This document shows positions 46,164 through 55,376 of a stretch of DNA of 60,888 nucleotides, one piece after another. Each line of letters begins with the position of its first letter. The stretch's first letter is position 1. The stretch is taken from contig NZ_JAMBPQ010000044.1 in assembly GCF_024206495.1 (NCBI RefSeq), positions 1-60,888 of the forward strand, in the 5' to 3' direction. The stretch comes from Paraburkholderia sp. CNPSo 3272 (GTDB taxonomy: Bacteria; Pseudomonadota; Gammaproteobacteria; Burkholderiales; Burkholderiaceae). The notes under the pieces are model-generated. The model ran no database searches, was not told the DNA's origin, and saw nothing but the letters and a program-made list of their open reading frames with translations. The translations under genes and the position numbers were made by a program.

Positions 46164-46595
46164 ATGAAGTACGAGAACGCTCTGCAACGGGCGATTAAGG
46201 AACGCCTCGAGCGTGTAATGGAACTCGCCGAGTTGTTTGGCCTGTTCATCATCGGCATCGGAACGGTGGCAGCAATGGGGGCGCTGATATGGCATATGGT
46301 GCAATCGGATGGCGTGACGCTTACAGACCTGTTGTTGATGTTCCTCTATCTCGAGGTTTTCGCGATGGTGGGGCAGTATCTCAAGGCGGGCCAGCTACCA
46401 GTTCGCTTTCCGCTCTACATTGCGATGGTGTCGATTGCGCGCGACCTGATTCTGCGTGCCGGCACCAATACCGAGTTTCATCTGCTGGCGTCGGCGGGAG
46501 CGATTGTGCTGATCGCGCTGGGGGTGCTGATGATCCGCTACGGACAAGCCAGATACCCAAGCGATCCAGGCGAACGGCGTACGAAGGAGAGCTAA
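46164..46595 (+). CDS. PsiE-family (phosphate-starvation-inducible) membrane protein
   Basis: 143 residues with four transmembrane segments. The PsiE pattern is seen in LLLMFLYLEVFAMVGQYLK and FPLYIAMVSIARDLILRAG, followed by a final segment (GAIVLIALGVLMIRYG). E. coli PsiE is induced by phosphate starvation, and its role is unknown. ATG 46164 follows GGGAGAATT. Related genes occur in mobile heat-tolerance clusters of proteobacteria, but none of their other genes except Hsp20 is seen in this window. Confidence 0.82.
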   Translation: MKYENALQRAIKERLERVMELAELFGLFIIGIGTVAAMGALIWHMVQSDGVTLTDLLLMFLYLEVFAMVGQYLKAGQLPVRFPLYIAMVSIARDLILRAGTNTEFHLLASAGAIVLIALGVLMIRYGQARYPSDPGERRTKES

Positions 46596-46782
46596 TCTCA
46601 GATCTGGTGTACGGAAGTCGGCGGGGAGCATGAAGAAGGCGGTGGCGGTGGACTGAGAATGTTGCTTTCCCACGGTAACAAGCTCGGCAACCGAACTCCA
46701 CCCCCACGGCGAAACGCACGCAGAAGGCGAACAACAGCCAAGCAGCAGCAACGCAAGGGAAGGGCTCGCCTTGCCTGGACGA

Positions 46783-47170
46783 TCTGATCCAGCAAAGCGC
46801 GCGGCAAATCATCCAACAGGCGATCGATGCGGAATTGACGGCATTGCTCGAACGGTGCTCGAATGTAAAGACTCTGGAGGGGCGGCGAGCAGTCGCGCGT
46901 AACGGCTATTTGTCCGAGCGCGGGATCGTCCCCGGCCATCGGGCCGGTTCCGGTTCAAGTGCCGAAGGTGCGCGACCGCTCGGGATCGGGCGTGAAGTTC
47001 GATTCGAGCCTCGGGCCTCCGTACATGCGGCGCTCGCCGCGGGTGTCGGCCGCGCTGCCTTCGCTCTAGCAGCGCGGCGTCTCGACGGGGGATATGAGCG
47101 AAGCATTGGCGTGCTGGTGGGTGAAGACGCCAAGGGGCTCTCGCCGAACGGTCAGTTGAGCGATGCTTAA
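46783..47170 (+). pseudogene. IS256/mutator-type transposase fragment
   Basis: The N-terminal part of an IS256-family transposase is readable through frameshifts: QQAIDAELTALLERCSNVKT, GRRAVARNGYLSERGIV, then VLVGEDAKGLSPNG. The catalytic DDE domain is absent. Terminal repeats could not be placed. Confidence 0.78.
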
Positions 47171-47200
47171 TTCTCCGCATCTGCGAGAAGGAGGCACACC

Positions 47201-47648
47201 ATGTCACATCCATCGCGGGTCCGTATCACCGGACCGCTCGCCTCATTCAGGAACGGCTTCGCTACCCCGCTGCGCAAACAAGGGTACCGCCTCAACGCCG
47301 CAGCAAATCAACTTCAACTCCTTGCGCATCTGAGCCGCTGGCTTGCTTCCCGGCGACTAGATGCGACGATGCTCACCGACCCGGTTCTCGGGGGAGTTTC
47401 TGGACGCTCGACGCACACAGGGCTACGCGTTGTGGCTTTCAACCAAGGCACTCGTGCCGCTGATCAGCTACCTTGAAAACATTGGGATTGAGCTCGCAAA
47501 TGCTCCTGCGGCCCTGGATCCCAGCGAAGTGCTACTCTCGCGCTACTACTGTTCCGTTCCGCTGATTCGCGAACAAAGTCTGTGTAGTTTTTCGAGGATG
47601 GAATCAGCCGAAGCGGTCCACATGAACGGTCTGCAGTTTTTGTTGTAG
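47201..47648 (+). pseudogene. Tyrosine recombinase N-terminal fragment
   Basis: The frame from 47201 gives a SAM-like core-binding start (LLAHLSRWLASRRLDATML). After a shift near 47370-47395 it reads EFLDARRTQGYALWLSTKAL and ISYLENIGI, the linker seen in phage-type recombinases used by transposition modules. The catalytic domain is absent. It directly follows the IS256 remnant and meets the IS630 remnant head to head, so the locus is a nested insertion site. Confidence 0.72.
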
Positions 47649-47680
47649 TGCGAAACGAACTGATCGATACGCGTGATCAG

Positions 47681-48010
47681 TTATTTGACCGAGGCAAACG
47701 AGCCTCTGCGGATGGCTTTGTCGGTGATCAGCGCAAAGAAGCGTTCGACCTGGTTAAGCCACGGACTGTGGGTAGGAATGAAATGCATATGCCAGCGCGG
47801 CTTTGCTGCCAGCCACGCCTTGACCTTGGCATGCGTGTGATTGCCATAGTTGTCCACGATGCAGTGCACGTCGAGTTCAGCCGGTACGGCCTTGTCGATT
47901 TCGCACAGAAGCGACAGGGACTCCTGATGTCGATGACGCGGCTTGCAGGTTGCGAGCACTGCGCCATTGAGTACGTTCAGGGCGGCGAACGCGAGGCTCG
48001 ACAGTTCCCT
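47681..48010 (-). pseudogene. IS630-family transposase C-terminal fragment
   Basis: Minus strand reads FAALNVLNGAVLATCKPRHR, VPAELDVHCIVDNYGNHTHA and RWHMHFIPTHSPWLNQVERF, the DDE_3 catalytic region of IS630/Tc1-type transposases including the second and third acidic residues. It ends at a premature stop (47681) after GSFASVK. The N-terminal half is missing; sequence upstream of 48010 is unrelated. Confidence 0.85.
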
Positions 48011-48458
48011 GTCGTTGGACTGCAGCACCAGTTGGCGCGATCGAAGGCTTTCCGTGACGGCGCCGATCCACAAAAGGACCACGATCAGGCATCCGCCCGC
48101 CGCCAATAGCCTGTACCGGTGCGGCCACGCAAACCGGCGCCTGATTCTTTCGGTGCTCATCGAGGCTATGGTGTTCAGTTGGAAACGGTCAGACAAACGC
48201 GGGCCACCTCGTATTGCTTCGAGTCATCCGACATAGAGGGGGCAGTGTCCGCCGAAGCGTATTCCGGCGGAAACATTCCTGCGAACCGGTATTGCATGTG
48301 AAACTCAGGCGATGCGGCGAGAAAGCTGCGGGTCAGCGTTTTTCCCACTCGACCTGGGACAGATGAAATGTGCAGGCAAAGCCCCGTCGTCTGCTTCCCA
48401 GCAGTTTTACTCTCTCGTTTCATAAGCAATACTGGTTCGGGCCACCAGCCCACGTTGT
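48011..48458. other. Stretch with no recognised gene
   Basis: A 95-residue minus-strand frame (48175-48462) has mixed composition but no ribosome-binding site or recognised family. It is probably debris between the IS630 and IS3 remnants. Confidence 0.35.
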
Positions 48459-48608
48459 TCAAGAAACCAATCCGATACGGCTGACGGAATGGAACGTGCC
48501 ATAACGGCGGGTTGCAATCGCTTCAGCGTCGGGCTGTGAAGCGGCCTGTGCGTAGGCAACCGACCATCGGCCGCAGCCATCGCGATAACGGATCGAATAG
48601 GTGTACAT
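48459..48608 (-). CDS. 49-residue small protein with strong ribosome-binding site
   Basis: Starts MYTYSIRYRDGCGRWSVAYA and continues with ASQPDAEAIATRRYG, a beta-strand then helix pattern with many aromatic residues. CAGGAGATTGCC precedes ATG 48608, an excellent site. The larger frame from 48806 has no such signal. No family is named, but similar short proteins are familiar in Burkholderiales. It survives among IS debris, so it is either a true small gene or a very recent remnant. Confidence 0.55.
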   Translation of the reverse strand: MYTYSIRYRDGCGRWSVAYAQAASQPDAEAIATRRYGTFHSVSRIGLVS

Positions 48609-48944
48609 GGCAATCTCCTGTAGCATCCACGATAAACGGGGCCTTTTCGCGGTCTTCCGGACGATAGGCGGTCGAGTGAAATCGTCCACGTTCTTCTTAT
48701 TTACCGCGTAGAAGACGCTGGTCGCTGCCGCCGACATCGGTCGTCTCGACGCAGTCGGACCAAATCTCTTGCAATAAAGATAGACGGACGACCAAAAGAA
48801 AACCATTGTACGTACGGATCGCTGAGCCCCTCAGCGGGCATGACTGGCTCATACTTTTGGATACCTTGAAGGGTCCAGGAGCGAATGTTCGAGCTTGGCG
48901 GCGACGAAGAGAGAGCCGTCACCGTAAACCCGTCATACGCAGGT

Positions 48945-49411
48945 ATGAGACAGCCATTCCTAAGGTTGATTTTTCAAGTCCTGAAGGCCTTCGTCCACCA
49001 GTATCGCAACACCTTCGGAATCGAGCCGATCTGCAAAGTCTTGCGGATTGCCCCGTCGGGCTACCGACGCCATGCGGCAAATCTTCGCGATCCGTCCAGA
49101 CGCTGCGCCCGTGCGAAACAAGATGAGATTCTGCAACCCGAGATCAAGCGTGTCTGGCAGGCCAACATGCAGGTCTATGGCGTGCCGAAGGTCTGGTAGC
49201 AGATGAACCGGGAAGGCATTGTGGTGGCACGCTGCACGGTCGGACGTCTGACGAAGTTGCAAGGCCTGCACGGCGCGGTTCGGCACACGGGTTCGCACGA
49301 CGACTCCCGATACGAACGCGCCGCGCCCGCTGGACCGGGTCAACCGGCAATTCAAGGCTGAGCGGCCGAATCAGCTCTGGGTTTCAGAAGTATTCGACCT
49401 GAGCACGTAGC
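48945..49411 (+). pseudogene. IS3-family transposase (orfB) remnant
   Basis: Reads FVHQYRNTFGIEPICKVLRI, APSGYRRHAANLRDPSRRCA and EIKRVWQANMQVYGVPKVW. The next codon is TAG at 49198, where the family has an Arg or Trp-Arg pair, and the same frame continues QMNREGIVVARCTVGRL and later, through a shift, NRQFKAERPNQLWVSEVF. The DDE core is only partly present. There is at least one stop and one frameshift. Confidence 0.82.
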
Positions 49412-49830
49412 CTGATCGCGAATCACCCTTGCGCGCTCCCTCCCAGGATCTGGCCTTTCCACCGCGATCACTGTCGTGTCGCGGATGTCGTCCGGGCGCA
49501 CGGGCTTGCGCTCGGTGCTGAACACCAACCGAATTGTCTCCAGGTGGTATTCGGCTGCCATGTCGAGAACAGCGTTGTACTAGTCATAGAAGTGGCGATG
49601 CGCGGCGGCCGCATCCATGTTGTCGCCCACACGCACTGGCCGCGGGCAACTTACTGAGCGTTTGAATTCACGCAAGGAGAAACTCACTGCTCTTTGATGC
49701 CTTATTATCGGCTCCGACTACCTGTCAGACCCAGTGCCGGCTAATACACATGGAGGACCACGGGATTCTCTCGGAGGCCTTACATCGCACTACAAGCAAA
49801 GTGGCGCTATCGCGCGGTCTGTAGCCACCC
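49412..49830. other. Stretch with no recognised gene
   Basis: The minus-strand sequence around 49420-49630 (MAAEYHLETIRLVFSTERKP at its best part) looks protein-like but carries a stop and lacks context; it may be a gene remnant not recognised here. Confidence 0.35.
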
Positions 49831-50052
49831 TCAATGCAAATTGCCGAACATCACGTCAGCGCACTCGCAGGGCGTAAGGCCCCAACAGAAATAGTTTTCA
49901 AGACGGTGTGCGGTAAAGTTGTCAAGAACGTACATGGGCTGAATGTAGCCAACCAAAACAGAATGGTGATACCAGGCTTCAATCCAGTTGTGCAGTTCCG
50001 CTACGTCCATCGCTTGCTCGGCGGTTTGAGATTCAGCGCAGTTCTCCAACAT
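49831..50052 (-). CDS. Conserved hypothetical small protein
   Basis: 73 residues rich in aromatic residues and Cys (AELHNWIEAWYHHSVLVGYI, then VLDNFTAHRLENYFCWGL). AAGGAAAG precedes ATG 50052. No family assigned. The intact frame, good start signal and balanced composition support expression. Confidence 0.6.
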   Translation of the reverse strand: MLENCAESQTAEQAMDVAELHNWIEAWYHHSVLVGYIQPMYVLDNFTAHRLENYFCWGLTPCECADVMFGNLH

Positions 50053-50513
50053 TTTCTTTCCTTAATACAAAAGATAATGCGATTTATGGACTTCTTCACG
50101 GAGCGTGTCGACAGCCCAGCCTCAACGCCTTTTATGCACGCGAACGAGCCCCAGAGAACAACGCTTATCGCGAACGCACCGCCCAATCGCAGCTGCCATG
50201 ACACAAGATAGTCCCGCCAGATCGATGATGCCATTCTACGAACGGGTGGCACCGCCTCTACGCGCGCATCGAATGCTATACGCCGGTATAAGGCGCAGGG
50301 GGTTCGCGTGCGATACGTGCCAACGCAGCGGTGCAAAATGCGCCCTGCACGCCAGGCAGGCGGCGACTTTCCGCAAGAACGCGCATTCGCGCGCGGACCT
50401 CGCGCTCAAGGCCATGGCAATGGAAATAGGGCCGCAGTATCAACGTCTGCCTCCTGACGGGTGGCAGACGATTCAAAGGAGGGGGCGCAACTGTCGAGTT
50501 TCGGGGTCCCGGG
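50053..50513. other. Stretch with no recognised gene
   Basis: Open frames on both strands (for example 50001-50336 minus and 50105-50545 plus) have Arg/Pro-rich out-of-frame composition. It probably holds the promoter of the gene at 49831. Confidence 0.4.
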
Positions 50514-50924
50514 TCAGAACCGGATGTTTGCGAGTTCGCGCCTGAGAGCGGTGGCGTCCACTGGTTTATCGAGGAGCGCGACTGCCGCGCTTGCCCGCAC
50601 TCGCAACCGCAGCTCGTCACTTGGGAACGCGCTCACGAAGATTGTCGGTGGCGCTGCGCCTAGCGCTACAAGACGATCGAGCAACTCCAGGCCGGACATA
50701 CGGGGCATACGGATGTCGGAAATCAGGACGCCATCCTCGGTGCGCAAGCGGGCGGTGCGCGCAGCCAGATACTCGTCCGGCGCCGCGAAAACCTGCGTCG
50801 GATAGCCGAGCGATTCCACGAGGCTCTCGATTGCAAGGCGCGAGGACTCATCGTCGTCAACAATCCAGACGGTCCCCTGAGCCCGGCTCGGGGGCGGAGC
50901 GCTAGTTGGAAGCCTTGAGGGCAT
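50514..50924 (-). CDS. Single-domain response regulator, FixJ-like receiver
   Basis: 136 residues. Acidic residues in VWIVDDDESSRLAIESL, phospho-Asp70 in VLISDIRMPRMSGLELL, Ser in FVSAFPSDE and Lys in LLDKPVD. The sequence follows the FixJ receiver pattern but has no LuxR-type helix. A full FixJ-type regulator is encoded at 57579, and three PAS kinases lie close, so this could compete for their phosphoryl groups. The 18-residue N-terminal extension is Pro/Ser-rich. Confidence 0.88.
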   Translation of the reverse strand: MPSRLPTSAPPPSRAQGTVWIVDDDESSRLAIESLVESLGYPTQVFAAPDEYLAARTARLRTEDGVLISDIRMPRMSGLELLDRLVALGAAPPTIFVSAFPSDELRLRVRASAAVALLDKPVDATALRRELANIRF

Positions 50925-51398
50925 GAGTCTTTCCGCCGAAGTACCTGCGAATTCAATCTATCTGGCCAATAGCAGCTTGTCCATCATACCGGCGTATATC
51001 GCGCTATCCCTCCGGAATGGCTAGCCATGCGCCCGGCGCAGCGTTTCGACTCGCTGTGTGCCCCAGGTTCGAAACCGGCTTGTGTCCATTCGCGCCCGTG
51101 CCGTCCGCATACCTTCTTCACCCCCGTGGCAATGCGGGTCATACGAACGTATAGATGCCGCAAGCAACGGTAGGCGAAGGTCGAAACGCTAGCAGAATGG
51201 ATTCGATACCAATCTTCCTTCTATCTTGGCAATCATAGACGGTGTTGCTTCGGCGCCTGAAGCACGGCGTCGTGACAGGTCCCTCTCCGTCTACCAGGAG
51301 CCGATGCGTCGCAGGCTGTTCGCTAACGGGCAGCAAGCAATTCGTGAATCACGGCGCGCAGGTATTCCCGTCAAGTATGCCGGTGAAGAGGTCGAACG
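50925..51398. other. Stretch with no recognised gene
   Basis: Promoter region for the receiver gene on the left and the membrane protein on the right; nothing else is seen. Confidence 0.4.
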
Positions 51399-51914
51399 AT
51401 GTTCAGCAAGCGCACACGTCATGGCGATCTGCCGCACCCCACGCTCGATGCCCGCGGCGTCATCGAGCCATCCGGGCTTGCGACCACCATTTCAGCACTC
51501 GTCGTCTGCTGGTGGGAATTGATCGAGATAGCTCTCGACTTCGCATCGATAGACGACGCTACGCTAGCCACGACGATAGGCACACGATTAATCGTGGTCG
51601 TGTGCGGGCTCGCAGTCGTACTCAACTCCCGGATTGCAGGCTCGGTCTTCTGTTTTCTTTGCGCAATGAGCGTGCTCGCGATCGCCCCGGCGCTCGCAGC
51701 AGTCGACCTTACTGGACCGCTGCTCGAGCCAGCCGTCGCTTTCATCGACTGCGTAACGAAAATCCTGTTTCTGGCCTGCAGTCTTCTCTCCTCCACGGGC
51801 GGCCGCCGTCCAGATGAGCGAAATATCAGTCCCGCGTTCGCACAAGCCGTAGTATCGCCACGCGTCGCGGATGCGGACAGCACTACTCATCAACCTTCAT
51901 TTCGAGCTAACTGA
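51399..51914 (+). CDS. Hypothetical membrane protein
   Basis: 171 residues with about four hydrophobic segments (TTISALVVCWWELIEIALDF; RLIVVVCGLAVVL; AGSVFCFLCAMSVLAIAPAL; CVTKILFLACSLLSS) and a soluble tail of about 40 residues. GAAGAGG precedes ATG 51399. No family recognised. The spacing of the segments suggests a small inner-membrane protein. It is not linked to any obvious operon. Confidence 0.55.
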   Translation: MFSKRTRHGDLPHPTLDARGVIEPSGLATTISALVVCWWELIEIALDFASIDDATLATTIGTRLIVVVCGLAVVLNSRIAGSVFCFLCAMSVLAIAPALAAVDLTGPLLEPAVAFIDCVTKILFLACSLLSSTGGRRPDERNISPAFAQAVVSPRVADADSTTHQPSFRAN

Positions 51915-52209
51915 CATGTCCAACAGACTTCACAACTGGATCTATATCGGCGCCAACGCATACGACGAATACACATTCGTTCCGTGGCTCAACCGGAACA
52001 TGTATCGCAGAACGGTCGACCTCAACCAGGTCTGCATCCAGTAACTTGTTTCGGTTTTCCTTCATGGTTGCCTGTGCTTGCTGGTCCGACGTGGAATGCG
52101 CTTATCGTCATAGCTATCAGGCCGCGCTTCGTTGTGGCTTTATGGCTTAAATCACCGTTTCCCCCGTTCAAGCAGTCTCCGCTCACCACGCCCGAAAAGG
52201 AGCGCACTC

Positions 52210-52668
52210 ATGGAAGCCTCATCCTTGCTGTTGTCGCGGATTCAGTTCGCGGCGACTGTTTCCTTCCACATCCTCTTCCCATCGTTCACCATTGGACTGG
52301 CTGCGTGGCTGGCCGTACTCGAAGCAATGGCGCTCGTCACTGGAAATCGTGTCTACCGTGAAGTATTCGGATTCTGGCTCAAGATATTCGGCGTCGCTTT
52401 CGGCATGGGGTTGTCTCCGGAATCGTTATGGCATTCCAGTTCGGGACGAACTGGAATGAGCTGTCGAGACCAAGTGGTCCAATCCAGGGGACACCTTTCA
52501 AGTTACGAGTCGTTCACGGCGTTTGCCTTGGAAGCGACGTTCTTCGGCGTGATGCTGTTCGGTCGCAGACGCGTACGCCGTGGTTCTATCTTGTGTCCTG
52601 TGCACTGGTCGCGTTGGGCACGACGCTGTCAGCCTCCTGGATCCTCGTGAACAACTCGTGGATGCAGC
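52210..52668 (+). pseudogene. cydA: Cytochrome bd ubiquinol oxidase subunit I, truncated and frameshifted
   Basis: The N-terminus is typical: LLSRIQFAATVSFHILFPSF contains the axial-ligand region of CydA. The frame shifts near 52425 (VVMAFQFGTNWNEL continues in another frame) and shifts again for SYESFTAFALEATFFGVMLF, then ALGTTLSASWILVNNSWMQ. Homology stops at about 52668, directly at the junction with a sugar-binding-protein fragment. Only about 150 of some 450 or more residues remain. AAGGAG lies before ATG 52210. No cydB follows. Confidence 0.88.
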
Positions 52669-52671
52669 GGC

Positions 52672-53229
52672 GGGCACGCGGGCGTCGTCATTTTCACGGA
52701 CTCGAACATCAGGGTGGCGCAAGACAAAGCCGATGCGATGGCCGCCGTCGTGCGGGCGTGCAAACAATGCGGGTTGCTGGAAGTGCGCGACATCCCGATT
52801 TCGCGCAGCGAGCAATTGATGCCGGCTACGACGCGCGAGTTGGTCGCGCGTTATGGCAAGCGTTGGAGTTGCGCACTGGCCATCAACGCCATCTACTTCG
52901 ACTACGCCGTCCCGGTGCTCACGCAGGCCGGCTTGCCCGCCGGCGCGATGGTTATGCTGTCGGCAGGCGACGGCAGCGAGTCAGCGTTCCTGCGCGTCCG
53001 CACCGGCACCTTCCAGACGGGAACGGTCGCCGAGCCGCTGTCTCTGCAGGGCTGGCAGCTTGTCGACGAGATGAACCGCCTACTCGCCGGAGAAGACGTC
53101 ACGAATTACGTGTTTCCGGTGCACCTCGTGACCGCCGCGAATGTCACCGCGGACGGCGGCGAGCGGCTCGTTTACGACCCAGCGAACGGCTATCGCGACA
53201 TCTATCGTCGCATCTGGCAACGGCCATGA
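52672..53229 (+). pseudogene. Periplasmic sugar-binding protein, C-terminal fragment
   Basis: The frame gives GHAGVVIFTDSNIRVAQDKA and continues with VFPVHLVTAANVTADGG, the C-terminal lobe of type I periplasmic sugar-binding proteins (ribose/galactose class). The N-terminal lobe and signal peptide are gone, replaced by the cydA remnant. Its stop (53227-53229) overlaps the start of the histidine kinase as ATGA, so the two were once translationally coupled. That suggests the original protein handed a sugar signal to the kinase. A short product from ATG 52714 is possible but would lack export. Confidence 0.82.
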
Positions 53230-55364
53230 AACGCCTGCAGCCTCAATCCCTCACCGCGCAATTTGCTCTGGTGGTAGCGTGCCTCGCTGCGCTGGTGCTC
53301 GCGGTGGGCGCCACGGCCCTCTACTCGTTGACCTATTCGGCCAATGCGGTGCGCGGACTCACGCAGGCCAAGCTCGAGCCCGGAGAGGATGCTCAAGCGC
53401 TGGTGCAGCGCACACTGACGGTCGAGAGGATGGCGCTGCAGTTGTCGAGCGACCGCACCGTCGATGCGCTGCGACAAACCCATCGGCATATCCTCGAACA
53501 GCTGGAAGTTCTCGACCGCCTGGTGGACCGCTTCACGTCGGCCGCCGCGGGCAACGACGTGGGTGTCGATGTACTGGCGCTGCATCGATCGAGCCAGCGT
53601 TTTCGCAATACAGTGAACATCGAGGCGCAGATGCGCGCGACGATGCTTGCGTCGACAGGCCTGCCGGGAGCCGGCACGCAGGCCGACGCCCCCATGGCCG
53701 GCCTCGATGAGGAGGTACAACGCCAGGCCGACGCGCTGTCCGCCGCTGCGCGCCAGGTGGCGGACGATTTCACGCTCGACTACCGCAAGAGGATCGAAAA
53801 CCTGGCTCAGAACTCCGAGAGCCTGCGCGCGTGGGTCGTCGGCGAAGTCGCTGTGAGCCTCTTGCTCACCTGGTTGATCGTGCGGGTGTTTCTCGGCCGT
53901 CACATCGTGGCGCGGCTGCGCCTTGTCAGCCACTACCTTCGGCACGGCCATCGGGAGGGCGCAGGCGAAAGCGACGGCGCGCAAACCCGCGTGCCTGTAG
54001 GGGCCGCCGACGAGATCGCCGACATGGCGCGTGCAGTCGAGCAGTTTCTCGAAGATCGGCGCGAGCGCGCGCGGGCCGAGGACGCGCTCAAACGGCTGAA
54101 TGCCGAACTGGAGACGCGCGTGGCGCAGCGCACCGCCGAGCTGGCAGCGGCTCTTGCGGGCCAAACCGCGGAGATGGCCGAGCGTCAACGCGCAGAAGAA
54201 GCGGCGCGAGCTAGCGCGCACTTCCTGGACAGCATCATCGAGAACATTCCGGTCATACTCTTCGTCAAGGAAGCCGTGTCGCTGCGTTTCCTGCATGTGA
54301 ACAGGGCCACCGAGGAACTGCTTGGCTACGGGCGCGAGGAACTCATCGGGAAGTCGGTTCACGACCTGTTCCCCGTACAACAGGCGGAATTCTTCGCGCA
54401 AATGGACCGTGCCGTGCTGGAGGCACGGCGGTTGGTGGACATACCGGAGGAAACGGTTCAGACCCGCGATGGACCGCGCCTCGTGCATACCATGAAGATC
54501 CCCATCGTCGACGCGAGCGGCAAGCCTCAATTCCTGATCGGCATCTCGCGCGACATCACAGAGCACAAGCGCGCGGAAGCCGCATCACAGGAGAGCGAAC
54601 GGCGATACCGTGAAGCGCAGATCGCGCTCGCGCATGCAAACCGGGTTACGACGATCGGACAGCTGGCAACGTCGATGAGTCACGAAATCAAGCAACCGGT
54701 AGCCGCTATCATCACCAACGTTCATGCGGGGCTGATCTGGCTGCATGCGGCGTCGCCCAATCTGCAGAAGGTCGAGCAAGCGTTCGCTCGAATCCTGAAG
54801 GATGCCGAGCGAACTGCGGAAATCCTGGACCGGATCCATGGCCTCGTCGGGAAAAGCCCGCCTTCCACAGAACGTTTGCAGATCAATGAGGTCATCGGCG
54901 AGGTAATCGGGCTGATGCGCGCTCAGGTTGCCGCAAGCGGCGTGTCGGTGCGCATGCACCTTGCCGACGAACTGCCGATCATCGAAGGTGATCGCATCGG
55001 ACTACAACAGGTGATGCTGAACCTGGTGGTCAATGCAGTCGAAGCAATGAGCGGGCTCGACGATCAGCGGCGCGAATTGATCGTCGACACTGGCAGCGAC
55101 GAGTCCGGCGACGTTATCGTGCGCGTGCGCGATCGCGGCCGAGGCCTGGCGGCCGATAGCATCAACCGCATCTTCCAGCCTTTCTACACGTCGAAAGCCG
55201 GCGGAATGGGCATGGGGTTATCGATCTGCCAGTCGATCATAGAAGCACACGGAGGACGCCTGTGGGCAAGCGCCAATGCGCCACGCGGCGCTGTGTTCCA
55301 GTTCGCCCTGCCAGGCGCGCGAGGGCGCGAAGCGAACCGGAGCAGTGACGCTCCACCAACGTGA
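53226..55364 (+). CDS. Membrane PAS histidine kinase
   Basis: 712 residues. Transmembrane segments at about 10-33 and 205-224 enclose a helical periplasmic domain of about 170 residues. A HAMP-like linker (to about 285) and coiled coil follow, then PAS (about 330-450), HisKA with His486 in SMSHEIKQPVAAIITN and HATPase with NLVVNAVEAM and GMGMGLSICQSI. There is no receiver. ATG 53226 overlaps the stop of the truncated sugar-binding gene. The kinase is related to the two at 55377 and 58581 by its HE-x-x-QP box. A receiver partner is not adjacent on this strand; the FixJ-type regulator at 57579 is a candidate. Confidence 0.92.
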   Translation: MKRLQPQSLTAQFALVVACLAALVLAVGATALYSLTYSANAVRGLTQAKLEPGEDAQALVQRTLTVERMALQLSSDRTVDALRQTHRHILEQLEVLDRLVDRFTSAAAGNDVGVDVLALHRSSQRFRNTVNIEAQMRATMLASTGLPGAGTQADAPMAGLDEEVQRQADALSAAARQVADDFTLDYRKRIENLAQNSESLRAWVVGEVAVSLLLTWLIVRVFLGRHIVARLRLVSHYLRHGHREGAGESDGAQTRVPVGAADEIADMARAVEQFLEDRRERARAEDALKRLNAELETRVAQRTAELAAALAGQTAEMAERQRAEEAARASAHFLDSIIENIPVILFVKEAVSLRFLHVNRATEELLGYGREELIGKSVHDLFPVQQAEFFAQMDRAVLEARRLVDIPEETVQTRDGPRLVHTMKIPIVDASGKPQFLIGISRDITEHKRAEAASQESERRYREAQIALAHANRVTTIGQLATSMSHEIKQPVAAIITNVHAGLIWLHAASPNLQKVEQAFARILKDAERTAEILDRIHGLVGKSPPSTERLQINEVIGEVIGLMRAQVAASGVSVRMHLADELPIIEGDRIGLQQVMLNLVVNAVEAMSGLDDQRRELIVDTGSDESGDVIVRVRDRGRGLAADSINRIFQPFYTSKAGGMGMGLSICQSIIEAHGGRLWASANAPRGAVFQFALPGARGREANRSSDAPPT

Positions 55365-55376
55365 AAAAGCGGTGTG

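Noticed and set aside
46164..46595. Member of the transmissible locus of stress tolerance
   Set aside because: PsiE-like and Hsp20 genes occur in that locus, but ClpG, YfdX, HdeD and KefB are absent and the two genes are far apart here.
53202..54566. Minus-strand 454-residue frame opposite the kinase
   Set aside because: Antisense composition and no start signal; the plus-strand kinase is complete.
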